64,000 nt of DNA from Leadbetterella lacunae (lineage in GTDB: Bacteria; Bacteroidota; Bacteroidia; Cytophagales; Spirosomataceae), in assembly GCF_042649125.1 (NCBI RefSeq), contig NZ_JBHRYQ010000001.1, forward strand, positions 2,418,001 through 2,482,000. The letters run 5' to 3'. Positions 1 through 8,890 of this stretch are shown piece after piece. Within the stretch, counting starts at the first letter, position 1. Every line of letters begins with the position of its first letter. Under the pieces are notes generated by a model that worked only from the letters and a program-made list of their open reading frames with translations, ran no database searches and was not told the DNA's origin. The translations under genes and the position numbers were made by a program.

Positions 1-300
1 CATTATAAAGTTTTTGACTTTGTCTACATCTAGCACTATTTCTACCACCTCGGTTTGGTAAGCGGTGTAACTCACCGAAATTCGATTTAAGCCTTCTAAA
101 AGTCGCATTTCGTATTTGCCGTCGGCGTCGGTGGTGGTGCCTAGGTTTAGGTTTACCACTCGGATATTAGCTCCAGCCAAAGGCTCATTGGCTTCGTCTA
201 AAACATAACCTCGGAGGCTAAAGTAGTTTTGGCCAAAACAAAACGTACAACAAAAGCTGACCCAAACCGTGAGTATGGATTTTAAGTAAAATAGTTTCAA
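1..300 (-). CDS. N-terminus of an outer-membrane protein with carboxypeptidase-like regulatory domain (partial)
   Basis: Reading the minus strand from a TTG at 300 gives about 100 residues that run off the left edge. A hydrophobic signal peptide (about residues 1-23, ending FCFGQ) is followed by a domain with the pattern GYVLDE-N-PLAGANIRV, GTTTDADGKYE and ISVSYTAYQTEVVEI. This is the beta-sandwich CarboxypepD_reg-like domain found at the start of TonB-dependent receptors and related surface proteins of Bacteroidota. The frame is closed upstream by a stop and no ATG is available, so TTG is the only sensible start. Whether a SusC-like barrel or another protein follows cannot be seen. Confidence 0.72.
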   Translation of the reverse strand, partial: MKLFYLKSILTVWVSFCCTFCFGQNYFSLRGYVLDEANEPLAGANIRVVNLNLGTTTDADGKYEMRLLEGLNRISVSYTAYQTEVVEIVLDVDKVKNFIM

Positions 301-372
301 AAGGGAGTAATTAGTTAAGTCTGAAACGAAACAAGTGTATTATTATTTTTAAGTTCAAAAACTCATTTTTCG

Positions 373-401
373 GCCTATATGCTACAATGAAACGTATAGG
401 C
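373..401. promoter_or_regulatory. Inverted repeat between divergent genes, possible operator
   Basis: GCCTATA (373-379) and TATAGGC (395-401) form a perfect 7-bp dyad with a 15-bp spacer, in the gap between the receptor-like gene (minus) and the WYL regulator (plus). Its place suggests an operator for the neighbouring regulator. That is inference from position only. Confidence 0.35.
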
Positions 402-500
402 AGAAATCTTAGCATTTTAAAACCTAACACAAAAATGAGACTTTTTTTGCTTTAATTGCCAATAAAAGTACGCCTACTATTAATAAAGACTCTCAAAAAC

Positions 501-1454
501 ATGAACCGCCTAGACCGCCTCTCCGCTATCTTGATTCAGCTTCAGTCAAAAAGAGTGGTAAAAGCTCAAGAAATTGCCGACCGATTTGAGATTAGTCTAA
601 GAACCGTGTATCGAGACATCCGAAGTTTGGAACAAGGCGGAATTCCGATATTGAGCGAGGCGGGCATCGGATATGCATTGATGAAATCGTACAAACTGCC
701 ACCGGTTCATTTTACTACCGAAGAGGCTCTTTCATTTATTACGGCCGAAAAACTAATAGAAAAACAAGCCGACGCACAAACCCAAAAGGCGTTTTCTGCC
801 GCACTTTTTAAAATAAAGGCGATTTTAGGACAAAATGACAAAGACAAACTCGAGGATGTAAACAGCTATATAGAAGTAAGGAAGCAAGTACCCAAACAAG
901 ATACCGACAAAAAAGCGGCGAATTTTCAGGAGATTTATGAAGCCATAAGTGAGCGACGCATCATCGAGATAGAATATGAAGGACTTTCTGACCTTGAAAG
1001 TCAAAAGCGAGAAATAGACCCGATAGGCATTTATGTGCAAGGCGAATATTGGTATTTGGTAGCATATTGTAATTTGAGACAAGACTACCGGCAGTTTAGA
1101 ACAGACAGAATTTTGGATTTTAAAATCACTTCGAAAAAATTCAGCAAAAAGCACCCGAGTGTACAGTATTTTACGGAGCTAAAACCTGACACCCGTCCGC
1201 TAACGGAGGTTATTATAGAGGTAGACCAAAAAGCCTATAAACTAATAGGTAACCAAAAAGATTTTATGGGTTTTGTGAGCCAAACCAAAACACCAAGCAG
1301 TGTCCGGATGCGTTTTTTGTCGCCCTCACTGTTGGGTTTTGCACATTGGTTTTTGTGGCTAGGTGCATCCGCTGACATTGTTTCACCTGTTGAATTGAAA
1401 GAATTGGTCTCAGAACAACTTCAAAAAATAAAACTTAGACTGGCACATGAGTAA
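501..1454 (+). CDS. WYL-domain transcriptional regulator (YafY-like)
   Basis: DNA-binding regulator of 317 residues. An N-terminal HTH_11/DeoR-type winged helix (about 1-60; AQEIADRFEISLRTVYRDIRSL) is followed by a WYL domain (about 145-230), here with the WYL motif itself as EYWYLVAYC, and a C-terminal WCX-like extension. WYL domains sense ligands, often nucleotides or single-stranded nucleic acid. The ATG at 501 is preferred over a TTG 45 bases upstream because family members begin MxRLDRLxAIL. The gene overlaps the next one by 8 bases, so the two are probably co-transcribed and the regulator may control its neighbours. Confidence 0.9.
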   Translation: MNRLDRLSAILIQLQSKRVVKAQEIADRFEISLRTVYRDIRSLEQGGIPILSEAGIGYALMKSYKLPPVHFTTEEALSFITAEKLIEKQADAQTQKAFSAALFKIKAILGQNDKDKLEDVNSYIEVRKQVPKQDTDKKAANFQEIYEAISERRIIEIEYEGLSDLESQKREIDPIGIYVQGEYWYLVAYCNLRQDYRQFRTDRILDFKITSKKFSKKHPSVQYFTELKPDTRPLTEVIIEVDQKAYKLIGNQKDFMGFVSQTKTPSSVRMRFLSPSLLGFAHWFLWLGASADIVSPVELKELVSEQLQKIKLRLAHE

Positions 1455-1917
1455 ACCTGTTTTTGATAAGAAAATCACGGTTCAAAAATACCCCGGCAAG
1501 GGCGGCTGGACGTATATATCTATTTTCAATCCAGCCTTAAAAGGAGCACCTTGGGTAAAAATAAAAGGCACCATAAATGATTTTGAGCTAGAAAACCAAA
1601 AAATGGCGTCGATGAAAAACGGCAACTTTATGCTTCCGCTCAATGCTCAATTCAGAAAAAAAACGGGCATAATAGAAGGAGACGTCGTGCATGTGGTTTT
1701 GTTCCAAGACCAAAGCGAATACATAGTACCTGAAGATGTGCTGATTTGCCTCGAAGATTACCCAAAAGCAAGGGCGTTTTTTGAGACACTGACAGAATCA
1801 AACAAAAAATACTATGTGGACTCGGTAATGGAAGCTAAAACCATGGAAACCAAAGTGTCACGGATAAATAAAATGATAGACAAGCTAGAAGAAGGCAAAA
1901 AGTATTATGACCTTTAA
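1447..1917 (+). CDS. DUF1905 / YdeI-OmpD-associated family protein
   Basis: A 156-residue soluble protein. The first 90 residues match the DUF1905 fold (GGWTYISIF, KIKGTINDFE, NGNFMLPLNAQFRKKTGI, GDVVHVVL). The C-terminal part (VPEDVLICLEDYPKARAFFETL onward, with KKYYVDSV and KVSRINKMI) matches the bacteriocin-protection YdeI/OmpD-associated domain. The biochemical role of the family is not established. It overlaps the WYL regulator gene by 8 bases and is followed 95 bases later by the DinB-like gene. Confidence 0.75.
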   Translation: MSKPVFDKKITVQKYPGKGGWTYISIFNPALKGAPWVKIKGTINDFELENQKMASMKNGNFMLPLNAQFRKKTGIIEGDVVHVVLFQDQSEYIVPEDVLICLEDYPKARAFFETLTESNKKYYVDSVMEAKTMETKVSRINKMIDKLEEGKKYYDL

Positions 1918-2012
1918 TAATGCCTACTGACATAGGGCTGTCACACGAACTGCTGATATTTGAAAAAATATAAAAAAACGGGTTTTCTAAAAACTCATAA
2001 ATCAAAAAAAAC

Positions 2013-2510
2013 ATGATCACATTTATTGAAGCATTTAAGAAAGAATTAGAAAACGAAGCGGTTCAAACCAAAAGAATGCTCGCCATAGTGCCAGCCGACA
2101 AAATGGATTGGAGACCTCACCCAAAAAGCATGGATATCAGAACGCTCGCTACGCACTTGGCAGAAATACCCCAAATGATATCGATGGGCCTAACCAAAGA
2201 CAAGTGGGATTTTGCAGAGCCTACTGAGCCAGCGGCGGTGATTAATACTACAGAAGAATTGCTGACGAGGTTTGAAGAAAGTTTGGCTGAGGCGAGAATT
2301 GCCCTTGACGAATCTACTGACGACATATTGCAACAGCCGTGGGTGATGTGCTCGGGTGATCAAGTATGGTTGACTCTAGAAAAATGGGAGACTTTCAGAC
2401 ATGCCATGGGGCAAAACGCCCACCACAGGGCTCAGTTGCAGGTATGCCTACGCCTTCTAGACATTCCGGTACCGGGACCATACGGCCCAAGTGCTGACGA
2501 AATGGGTTGA
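2013..2510 (+). CDS. DinB-like four-helix metal-binding family protein
   Basis: A 165-residue DinB/YfiT-like protein. These form four-helix bundles with a three-histidine metal site and often act as thiol-dependent transferases. Visible candidate ligands are the His in ATHLAEIP (near residue 48) and the HH pair in GQNAHHRAQLQVCLR near the C-terminus. The ending GPYGPSADE is typical of the group. Downstream is a strong hairpin terminator shared with the convergent acetoacetyl-CoA synthetase gene. The substrate is unknown. Confidence 0.85.
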   Translation: MITFIEAFKKELENEAVQTKRMLAIVPADKMDWRPHPKSMDIRTLATHLAEIPQMISMGLTKDKWDFAEPTEPAAVINTTEELLTRFEESLAEARIALDESTDDILQQPWVMCSGDQVWLTLEKWETFRHAMGQNAHHRAQLQVCLRLLDIPVPGPYGPSADEMG

Positions 2511-2520
2511 GTTACCCAAC

Positions 2521-2553
2521 AAGCAAAAAGCACCTTCGAGGTGCTTTTTGCTT
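2521..2553. terminator. Bidirectional intrinsic terminator
   Basis: A perfect 15-bp stem (AAGCAAAAAGCACCT / AGGTGCTTTTTGCTT) with a 3-base TCG loop lies between two convergent genes. Oligo-A and oligo-T runs inside the arms give a U-tract in both directions. Confidence 0.9.
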
Positions 2554-2573
2554 ATATTTTACCACTATACTTT

Positions 2574-4493
2574 TCACACTTTTCGATACTCCAAAAACCA
2601 CTGAATACTTTCTGGGTTTCGCATAGCGTCTAGCGATACTGCTTTTTCTAAAGGATAATTCATCAAAAGTCTTTTCACCGGAATCTCCATTTTTTTTCCC
2701 GAAACTGTATATGGAATATCCTTTACGAGAAGAACCTCATCGGGCACGTGCCTTGGACTAAACTGCGAGCGAAGTTCCGTTTTAATTCGTTTTATCAGGT
2801 CTTCGCCAAATGCTTCCTCCGCTTTCATTTTTATGAATAGTTTCATTAGCGAACTGCCATCTTTATAATCAATACAAACCACCAAACTGTCTTGAATTTC
2901 GGAGATGCCGTCTATAACTTTATAAATTTCGGCCGTACCTATTCTTACTCCACCTCGGTTAAGTGTGGCGTCTGACCTTCCGTGTATAATCACACCGCCA
3001 GTTTGGTTAATTTCTACCAAATCTCCGTGTGACCAAATCCCTTCAAAGTTACCAAAATAGCTGTCGTGGTACTTTTGGTTATTTTCGTCATTCCAAAAAT
3101 AAACGGGCATAGAAGGCATCGGCTTGGTTATGACCAATTCTCCAGGTTCATTGACCAACTCTTCTCCCGAATCTGAATATGCAAACACAGCCGAACCCAA
3201 GGTACGGCACTGAATCTGCCCCGAATAAACAGGCAAAAACGGGCACCCCGACACAAAAGCCGAGCAAACGTCTGTTCCGCCAGACAAAGAGATAATTTGG
3301 GTAGTAGGAAAATTAACATTTAACCAGTCAAAAGCCTCTTCAGAAAGTGGTGACCCGGTAGAACCGATAGTTTTTAAATTCAGCGATATGTCTGAAAGCT
3401 CCAACTTTGATTTCATGGAATGGATGTAATAAGCCGCTCCGCCTCCAAAGTGGTCTATCTGATTTTCTGCTGCAAAGTCCCAAAGTGAGGTGTTTTCAGG
3501 AAAAGAAGGCGAACCTTCATATAAACAAAGCGTGGCTCCAACCAAAAGCGATGAAATAGAATAGTTCCACATCATCCAACCTGTGGTAGAATACCAAAAG
3601 AAACGCTCCCCAGACTTTAGGTTTTGATGAAAAGCCAATGCTTTGTAGTGCTCCAGCAGGTTACCACCCGTGCTGTGGGTAATCGCCTTTGGCTTGCCGG
3701 TAGTACCCGACGAATACAATATCCAGATGGGATGCGAGAAAGGTACACGTTTGAATACCAAAGTCTTACCTTCGGTATTTTCGGTTAATATTTCATTCCA
3801 TGTTTTACCGCCAATTTCTATGGCATGCTCTACACTTGGCAGTTGCTTAAGCAAACTTTCAATAGCCGAGGACTTATCGAAAAGCTTTCCGTTATATGTG
3901 TATTTTTGATCAAAAAATAAGAATTTAGGGGTAATCTGCTGAAAACGGTCAATGATGCTCTCCAAACCAAAGTCAGGCGAAACGCACGACCAAATACCCC
4001 CACAGGCATTTACCGCTAAAAATACGGCCAAAGTATCAGGAGAGTTTGTCAAATATCCCGCTACCCTATCGCCTATTTGTAAGCCATTTTTTAATAAATA
4101 ATGTTGAATAGCTCGAACCTGCTTACCCAGTGTTTCCCATGAAATGTGCTGAGCGGCTTGTCCTTCTTTTTTGAAAATAACGGCAGGCCTTTCGGCTGTA
4201 GCATTTCTAAAAATATGCTCAGCATAATTGAGCGATATTCCCTCAAACCACTTTGTGCCTATCATGCCGCTTTCGGGCATTATGAGAACCTCCGTAAAAC
4301 TGCCTGAATATTGAATATCAAAAAACGCTAAAACTAAACGCCAAAAATCCGCAGGCTTATCGATAGACCATGCCCACATCTCTTGGTAATTATTAAAAAC
4401 AAGCTGCTGCTTTTTTTCTAAAAAAACCTGAAAACGATATAATTCTGACTCCGACATATACGATTCTGTCGGAGACCATAAAAGCTTTGACAT
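2574..4493 (-). CDS. aacS: Acetoacetyl-CoA synthetase (acetoacetate-CoA ligase)
   Basis: A 639-residue member of the acyl-adenylate (ANL) family. The ATP-binding P-loop YSSGTTGKPKAI is present, as are the ACS-type N-terminal cap (WSPTES...LYRF), SLSGGTDVCSAFV, the hinge region HGRSDATLNRGGVRIG and the C-terminal catalytic lysine motif YTVSGKKMEIPVK. Length and N-terminus match acetoacetyl-CoA synthetases better than acetyl-CoA synthetases. It activates acetoacetate for breakdown or reuse in lipid and ketone-body metabolism. The MIP channel gene lies 9 bases upstream in the same direction, so the two probably form an operon. Confidence 0.9.
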   Translation of the reverse strand: MSKLLWSPTESYMSESELYRFQVFLEKKQQLVFNNYQEMWAWSIDKPADFWRLVLAFFDIQYSGSFTEVLIMPESGMIGTKWFEGISLNYAEHIFRNATAERPAVIFKKEGQAAQHISWETLGKQVRAIQHYLLKNGLQIGDRVAGYLTNSPDTLAVFLAVNACGGIWSCVSPDFGLESIIDRFQQITPKFLFFDQKYTYNGKLFDKSSAIESLLKQLPSVEHAIEIGGKTWNEILTENTEGKTLVFKRVPFSHPIWILYSSGTTGKPKAITHSTGGNLLEHYKALAFHQNLKSGERFFWYSTTGWMMWNYSISSLLVGATLCLYEGSPSFPENTSLWDFAAENQIDHFGGGAAYYIHSMKSKLELSDISLNLKTIGSTGSPLSEEAFDWLNVNFPTTQIISLSGGTDVCSAFVSGCPFLPVYSGQIQCRTLGSAVFAYSDSGEELVNEPGELVITKPMPSMPVYFWNDENNQKYHDSYFGNFEGIWSHGDLVEINQTGGVIIHGRSDATLNRGGVRIGTAEIYKVIDGISEIQDSLVVCIDYKDGSSLMKLFIKMKAEEAFGEDLIKRIKTELRSQFSPRHVPDEVLLVKDIPYTVSGKKMEIPVKRLLMNYPLEKAVSLDAMRNPESIQWFLEYRKV

Positions 4494-4502
4494 ATTAAAA
4501 AT

Positions 4503-5201
4503 TTAAAACAACAATGTGGCTAAAACAGCCCCAACAATAGGTGCCACCACCGGAATCCACGAATATGACCAGTCGCTGCTGCCTTTGCCTGCTATTGGCA
4601 ATATGGCGTGTGCGATTCTAGGACCAAGGTCACGAGCAGGGTTAATGGCATAGCCCGTGGTGCCTCCGAGTGCATTACCGATTACCCAAACCAACATACC
4701 CACAAGGTACGGGCCTACGCCTGTGCCTGTTTCGCTATAAATGGCAGAAACGCCCAAAAACAACACAAATGTGCCGGCTAACTCACCAAAAAAGTTTGAA
4801 GGTGTATGTCTGATGGCAGGTCCTGTTGAAAACACCGCTAGCTTTAGGCCTTTGTCTTCGGTGGCTGCAAAATGAGGATAATAAAACAACCACGTACACA
4901 CCGCACCTAAAAATGCCCCGATAAACTGAGCAGAAATAAAGGAAGCAACATTGGACCAGTCGCCCGACTTAAAAGCAAATGCGATGGTAAGGGCCGGATT
5001 GAGGTGTGCGTCTGGGCTTCCAAATTTTTGGGCCACAAAAACACCCATGGTAACGGCAAGTCCCCATGCGGTGGTAATCATGATAAGCCCTGAATTTTCG
5101 CCCTTGGTTCCTTTGAGCAAAACGTTGGCTACCACGCCTTCGCCTAAAAATATAAGAAGAAAAGTGCCAATAAGTTCACCCAAAAAAGGAGATGGTGTCA
5201 T
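4503..5201 (-). CDS. MIP-family channel (aquaglyceroporin type)
   Basis: A 232-residue integral membrane channel with six helices and two half-helices. The two NPA motifs are clear: HLNPALTIAF and AINPARDLGPR. The aspartate after the second NPAR and the LGPR that follows are characteristic of glycerol facilitators rather than strict water channels. The ATG at 5201 (MTPSPFLGELIGTFLL) is preferred over an ATG 39 bases upstream, because the family starts just before the first membrane helix and the longer N-terminus is polar and unconserved. It lies 9 bases upstream of acetoacetyl-CoA synthetase; the pairing has no obvious metabolic logic. Confidence 0.85.
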   Translation of the reverse strand: MTPSPFLGELIGTFLLIFLGEGVVANVLLKGTKGENSGLIMITTAWGLAVTMGVFVAQKFGSPDAHLNPALTIAFAFKSGDWSNVASFISAQFIGAFLGAVCTWLFYYPHFAATEDKGLKLAVFSTGPAIRHTPSNFFGELAGTFVLFLGVSAIYSETGTGVGPYLVGMLVWVIGNALGGTTGYAINPARDLGPRIAHAILPIAGKGSSDWSYSWIPVVAPIVGAVLATLLF

Positions 5202-5412
5202 AGTTTGTTTGGTTATTGTTAAGGTTGATAATTGTAGCAAATTAAGGAATTATTGCATAATTCCCGAATTAAATAATTAGTAAAAAATTACTGGTATTTG
5301 ACTATTCTTAAATATTATTAAAAATTAGGCTTAAAATTTACAAAACGGTGTATTTTCGACATCTTCACAAATGTACTTCCTAAAATTCACTAAGCGTCAC
5401 CTTGCCGGTGGG

Positions 5413-5441
5413 GCCCTTCTTTTTTTTGAAAAAAAGAAGGC
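5413..5441. other. AT-rich hairpin in a long intergenic region
   Basis: CCTTCTTTTTTT pairs with AAAAAAAGAAGG across a short loop, just after a GC-rich patch (GCCGGTGGGG). The layout resembles the central hairpin of the MITE copies in this window, so it may be a decayed relative or a stray terminator. It lies upstream of the MIP gene, so it does not terminate a visible gene. The rest of 5202-5567 is AT-rich with no supported feature. Confidence 0.4.
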
Positions 5442-5567
5442 AAAAAAACACTCTTAAAACAATGATCCTCTAAAAAAATTTGATTTTAAATATTTTATAA
5501 TATTCCAAATTACCGTGTTTCAAATTTTTTAAACGGACTGTTTTAAGATTTTAAGGAATATTAATTT

Positions 5568-5918
5568 TACTGTCATACGGAAAAAAAAATAGACAAATAA
5601 ATCTTTACATCGCCCTGCACTGTTTGAGCACTGTTAAAATTCTTTTGAGAAATAAATTTTTATTAGAACATTGACAATAAGAATTTTAATTGTGCAAGTT
5701 TGCAGGGCGGAAGGCCGCCACCGTGCTGTTTTTTTTGGTGGTACGCCACTCCGATTCGTTTTTTTTTGAAGGGTCCGGCCTAACGGAAAAATGGAGGCCC
5801 CGCTGGCAGGCAACACAGTTAATGAAAGGGGGTGTTTTTCAAAATGATAAAAAAAAGGCTTCAATGGTAGGATTAAGCTATGTTTTCTTTAAAAGTAAAA
5901 ATTAACCGTTTGACAGTA
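5568..5918 (-). mobile_element. MITE-like repeat, copy D (inverted orientation)
   Basis: A 351-bp non-coding element bounded by TACTGTCATACGG (5568-5580) and CCGTTTGACAGTA (5906-5918), which are near-perfect terminal inverted repeats. It is the reverse complement of the elements at 32740, 39414 and 53941. The shared 95-bp stem-loop lies at 5613-5707. This copy also shares with the 39414 copy a GC-rich insert (GTCCGGCCTAACGGAAAAAT) absent from the other two. Short open frames inside it are not conserved between copies. Confidence 0.75.
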
Positions 5919-6009
5919 TAATATTTTTACTTATTTTTTCTCGAATCCTAATAGTAAAAAATCAGTTTTCTAATTTCTACATATATTCAGAATAGATATT
6001 CAAAAAAAA

Positions 6010-6040
6010 GCACCTATTATTTCGGATTAATAATAGGTGC
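6010..6040 (-). terminator. Intrinsic terminator of the DUF1080 gene
   Basis: The arms GCACCTATTAT and ATAATAGGTGC form a perfect stem. On the minus strand it is followed by eight T residues (complement of 6002-6009). Confidence 0.9.
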
Positions 6041-6063
6041 ATATTGAGCTGAAGCGTAAGGTT

Positions 6064-6660
6064 TTACAGTTCGGCCAATTTTATATTTCTGTATTTAATA
6101 CTCATCACATTGCCTGGGTGCAGTTGAATTCCAATTGGGCCTTCTTCTGGTATGGTTTCAGAGGTATAAGAGTTAACCGCCACACCATTTAACCAAACCA
6201 CGTAAGTATTGCCCACCACCTGGATTTTAAGTGTGTTCCATCCTTTGTCGTTTAGGCTATTTCCAAGTTTTGCTTCTTTGGGGTACCCTTTGCCCGGAAT
6301 ATAGGGCGAGCCCGTCAAGTCTCTTTTAAGTGAACCCGAAATACCGATTTGAATCTGGTCTTTGTCTGAGCGAAGAAAAATGCCAGAATCTACCACTCCA
6401 CTGATGTTTTGATACTCGGCCTCAAACACAAAATTCTTGTACGATTTCTCTGTCCAGAGATTGCTGCCTTTGCGGTCTTCGCTGCTAGTTACGATGAGTT
6501 CTTTGCCTTTGACCACCCAGTTGTCGTTATTGGGCTGTGGCACCACCCAGCCACTGAGGTCTTTGCCATTAAATATCTTTTTGAAATTTTGAGCTTGGAC
6601 TTTTACATTAGAAATTAAAAACACAAAAGCCGCTAAGAGGATAACATTCTTCTTTTTCAT
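6064..6660 (-). CDS. Secreted DUF1080 (3-keto-disaccharide hydrolase-like) protein
   Basis: A 198-residue protein with a signal peptide (about 1-23, ending VQAQ) and one DUF1080 domain: FKKIFNGKDLSGW, NWVVKGKELIVTS, NFVFEAEYQ, SGIFLRSD, WNTLKIQVVGNTYVVWLNG and GPIGIQLHPG. The family has a concanavalin-like jelly-roll and some members hydrolyse 3-keto-glycosides. It is probably periplasmic or surface-exposed. The gene stands alone with its own terminator. Confidence 0.88.
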   Translation of the reverse strand: MKKKNVILLAAFVFLISNVKVQAQNFKKIFNGKDLSGWVVPQPNNDNWVVKGKELIVTSSEDRKGSNLWTEKSYKNFVFEAEYQNISGVVDSGIFLRSDKDQIQIGISGSLKRDLTGSPYIPGKGYPKEAKLGNSLNDKGWNTLKIQVVGNTYVVWLNGVAVNSYTSETIPEEGPIGIQLHPGNVMSIKYRNIKLAEL

Positions 6661-6740
6661 TTTATTTTTTATTTGGTTGAATAATCAATCAAAAATAATG
6701 AATAATAAACCCAAATTGCTAATTTTCATAAAACAAAAAA

Positions 6741-6770
6741 GGGCCCTTAAATCTAAGATTTAAAAGCCCC
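6741..6770 (-). terminator. Intrinsic terminator of the mscS-like gene
   Basis: GGGC and TTAAATCT pair with AGATTTAA and GCCC with a 2-base mismatch between the blocks. On the minus strand the hairpin is followed by a T-rich run. Confidence 0.75.
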
Positions 6771-6800
6771 TAAACAACCCCTAAAATTAAGCAACCCTAT

Positions 6801-7607
6801 TTACAAATTTTTTATTTTTCGTGTTGGATAAGCCACTGGTATTCCTGCCTCACCAAATGCTTTTTTGATTTCTCTGTATGAATTAAAGTAAACATCCCAA
6901 TATGACTCTGGCGTAGCATACGGTCTCACGGCTAACAAAATATTATTCTCATCAAATTTTTCGATTTCTATCGTAGGCTCGTCTGCCACCATACCTTTTA
7001 CTTTAGTCAAGGCCGTTTTAATAATTCCTTGCACTTTTTCAAAGTCTTCTTCATAAGGCATAGCCACATTTAAGTCTACCCTAAGTTTTCCGTTAGCTGA
7101 TATATTGGTCATGATACCCGAAGTAGCCACTCCATTTGGTATGATTACTTTTTTATTATCAAGTGTATTTATAATGGTATTGAAAACCTGAATCTCACTT
7201 ACAGTTCCCACAGTCCCTTGAATATCTACTAGGTCTCCTACGCGATAAGGCTTAAAAATAAGAATCATAACTCCTGAAGCAAAATGACCCAAAGTACCCG
7301 ACATGGCCGCACCAATGGCCAATCCTGCTCCTGCCAATAAGGCCGCAAATGCCGTAATCTCGATTCCGACCACACCAGCTGCGGTTATAACTACCAAGAT
7401 CTTAAGCAAAACACTCACCAATGATTTTAGGAAAGGAATGAGATCACCGTCTATTTTAGATTTTTCCAGAGACCTGCCTACCATCTTGGAGATAACTTTG
7501 GCAATCCAAAAACCGATAATGAGTACTAAAATGGCACCTACAATACGCGGTGACCATGCTAAAAGTGTGTTCCAGAGTGAGCTTAAATTGAATCCTGAGA
7601 GTTCCAT
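6801..7607 (-). CDS. mscS: Small-conductance mechanosensitive channel (MscS family)
   Basis: A 268-residue inner-membrane channel that opens under membrane tension to relieve hypo-osmotic shock. Three hydrophobic segments lie at about 20-40, 62-82 and 86-115. The third is the Gly/Ala-rich pore helix (AALLAGAGLAIGAAMSGTLG) running into FKPYRVGDLVDIQGTVGTV, the hallmark of the MscS beta-domain. The C-terminal domain (VDLNVAMPYEEDFEKVQ...AVRPYATPESYWDVYF) is complete. Length is close to E. coli MscS. It appears monocistronic. Confidence 0.92.
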   Translation of the reverse strand: MELSGFNLSSLWNTLLAWSPRIVGAILVLIIGFWIAKVISKMVGRSLEKSKIDGDLIPFLKSLVSVLLKILVVITAAGVVGIEITAFAALLAGAGLAIGAAMSGTLGHFASGVMILIFKPYRVGDLVDIQGTVGTVSEIQVFNTIINTLDNKKVIIPNGVATSGIMTNISANGKLRVDLNVAMPYEEDFEKVQGIIKTALTKVKGMVADEPTIEIEKFDENNILLAVRPYATPESYWDVYFNSYREIKKAFGEAGIPVAYPTRKIKNL

Positions 7608-7747
7608 AGTTTAATTTGTTTTGTGTTATGAGATACGTTATTGATACGTAAGCCTTTCTTGGCAGGTCACAATATTTTTTAGATTTTTTTGAAAAATACA
7701 AACTAAAAACCCAAACAAACAACTAGAAATCAGACACTTATAGACAA

Positions 7748-7776
7748 AAAAAAGAAGCACATCGCTGCACTTCTCT
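7748..7776 (-). terminator. Terminator of the glucokinase gene
   Basis: AGAAG...CTTCT arms with a bulged GCA/TGC extension. On the minus strand this runs into eight or more T residues. Confidence 0.6.
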
Positions 7777-7806
7777 TTTGAAACATAATACGTTTATTTT
7801 TTAACA

Positions 7807-8541
7807 TCAAGGCATAGACGCCAAAGCTGCACCTATGATACCCGCCTCGTTTTTTGACTCGGCCACTACTACAGGCACGTCTACAATAATATGTCCATTT
7901 AGTTTATCCCACAGCTTGCTGCCGCCTCCGCCAATAATGATCAAGTCAGGCGAGCACACTCTATCTACATATTGCAGGTAATATTCCAACCTTTCAGCGT
8001 ATTGCTTATCAGTAAGTTCTTTTCTCTTTCTTACAGAGTCTGCGGCGTACCATTCTACAGGTTTATTTTTTTTGTAGCGAAGGTGTCCGAGTTCAAAGTT
8101 CGGAATGAGTTTTCCGTCATGAAAAACACCCGAACCGATACCTGTACCCAAAGTGATGGTTAAGATCAAGCCTTTTTTGCCTTTTCCAGCTCCGAAAGAC
8201 ATTTCGGCCAAACCGGCGGCATCGGCATCGTTTACAACTTTAAAGTCATTGCCACATACCTCTTTCAGAAAAGCTTCAATGTTTACATTTACCCAATCGC
8301 CGTGCAAATTGCTCTGAGATTTGCAGAAACCATTTTTGACGATGGTAGGAAATCCAACACCTACGGGGCCTTTCCAGTCAAAGTGCTCCACGATTTCTTT
8401 CACCACCTCGGCCATGGCCTGCGGCTTGGCATGTTTTGGGGTGGGAAGTCTAAATCTCTCCGATTCGAGCTCGCCCGTTTCCGAGTTTACCAATGCACCT
8501 TTTATACCCGACCCTCCAATGTCCAAACCCAATAATATCAT
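7807..8541 (-). CDS. ppgK: ROK-family polyphosphate-type glucokinase
   Basis: A 244-residue sugar kinase. The phosphate-binding loop LGLDIGGSGIKGALV is at the N-terminus, followed by VGVGFP, VVNDADAAGLAE with the catalytic Asp, and the second phosphate loop LGTGIGSGVF. FELGH and a GGGGSK segment lie near the C-terminus. The family phosphorylates glucose using polyphosphate and/or ATP. The short ROK form with LGTGIG and ELGHLRYK fits polyphosphate glucokinases, but the donor cannot be proven from sequence. The ATG at 8541 puts the phosphate loop where the family has it; an upstream ATG would add six residues. Confidence 0.82.
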   Translation of the reverse strand: MILLGLDIGGSGIKGALVNSETGELESERFRLPTPKHAKPQAMAEVVKEIVEHFDWKGPVGVGFPTIVKNGFCKSQSNLHGDWVNVNIEAFLKEVCGNDFKVVNDADAAGLAEMSFGAGKGKKGLILTITLGTGIGSGVFHDGKLIPNFELGHLRYKKNKPVEWYAADSVRKRKELTDKQYAERLEYYLQYVDRVCSPDLIIIGGGGSKLWDKLNGHIIVDVPVVVAESKNEAGIIGAALASMP

Positions 8542-8890
8542 AGTGTTGTTTTTTCTCAAAAATAAGAAATTAGAATTTAATACTTAAGCTAAACCACCGC
8601 CTAAAATCAAGAATCTTGTTTTTGTACAATTTCGTGTTTCATCAAATACCGAGTAGCAAAGCAGATTGGAATAATAGGCTCAAAAAAACTTTTGAAAAAA
8701 AATTACGCTTTTTTTAGGAGTGATTATATTTTTTTATAACTTTAAAAGTTAATCCAAAAAGGCAAAATCTACGCGTTTTTTCTCTTCAAAATTTCACATT
8801 TCCAATATACTGTTGCACTATTCCTTCTATTAGGCTAATTTTAAGGTTATTTTAAGCCCCAAACCAAGATACATGTATTTGTTTTGCAGC
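8542..8890. other. Intergenic region between divergent genes, no clear feature
   Basis: AT-rich spacer of about 350 bases between ppgK (minus) and the RlpA gene (plus). It must hold both promoters, but I could not find a convincing paired box on either strand. Confidence 0.5.

Noticed and set aside
5690..5905. Open frame inside MITE copy D
   Set aside because: Not conserved in the other three copies; it arises from structured repeat DNA.
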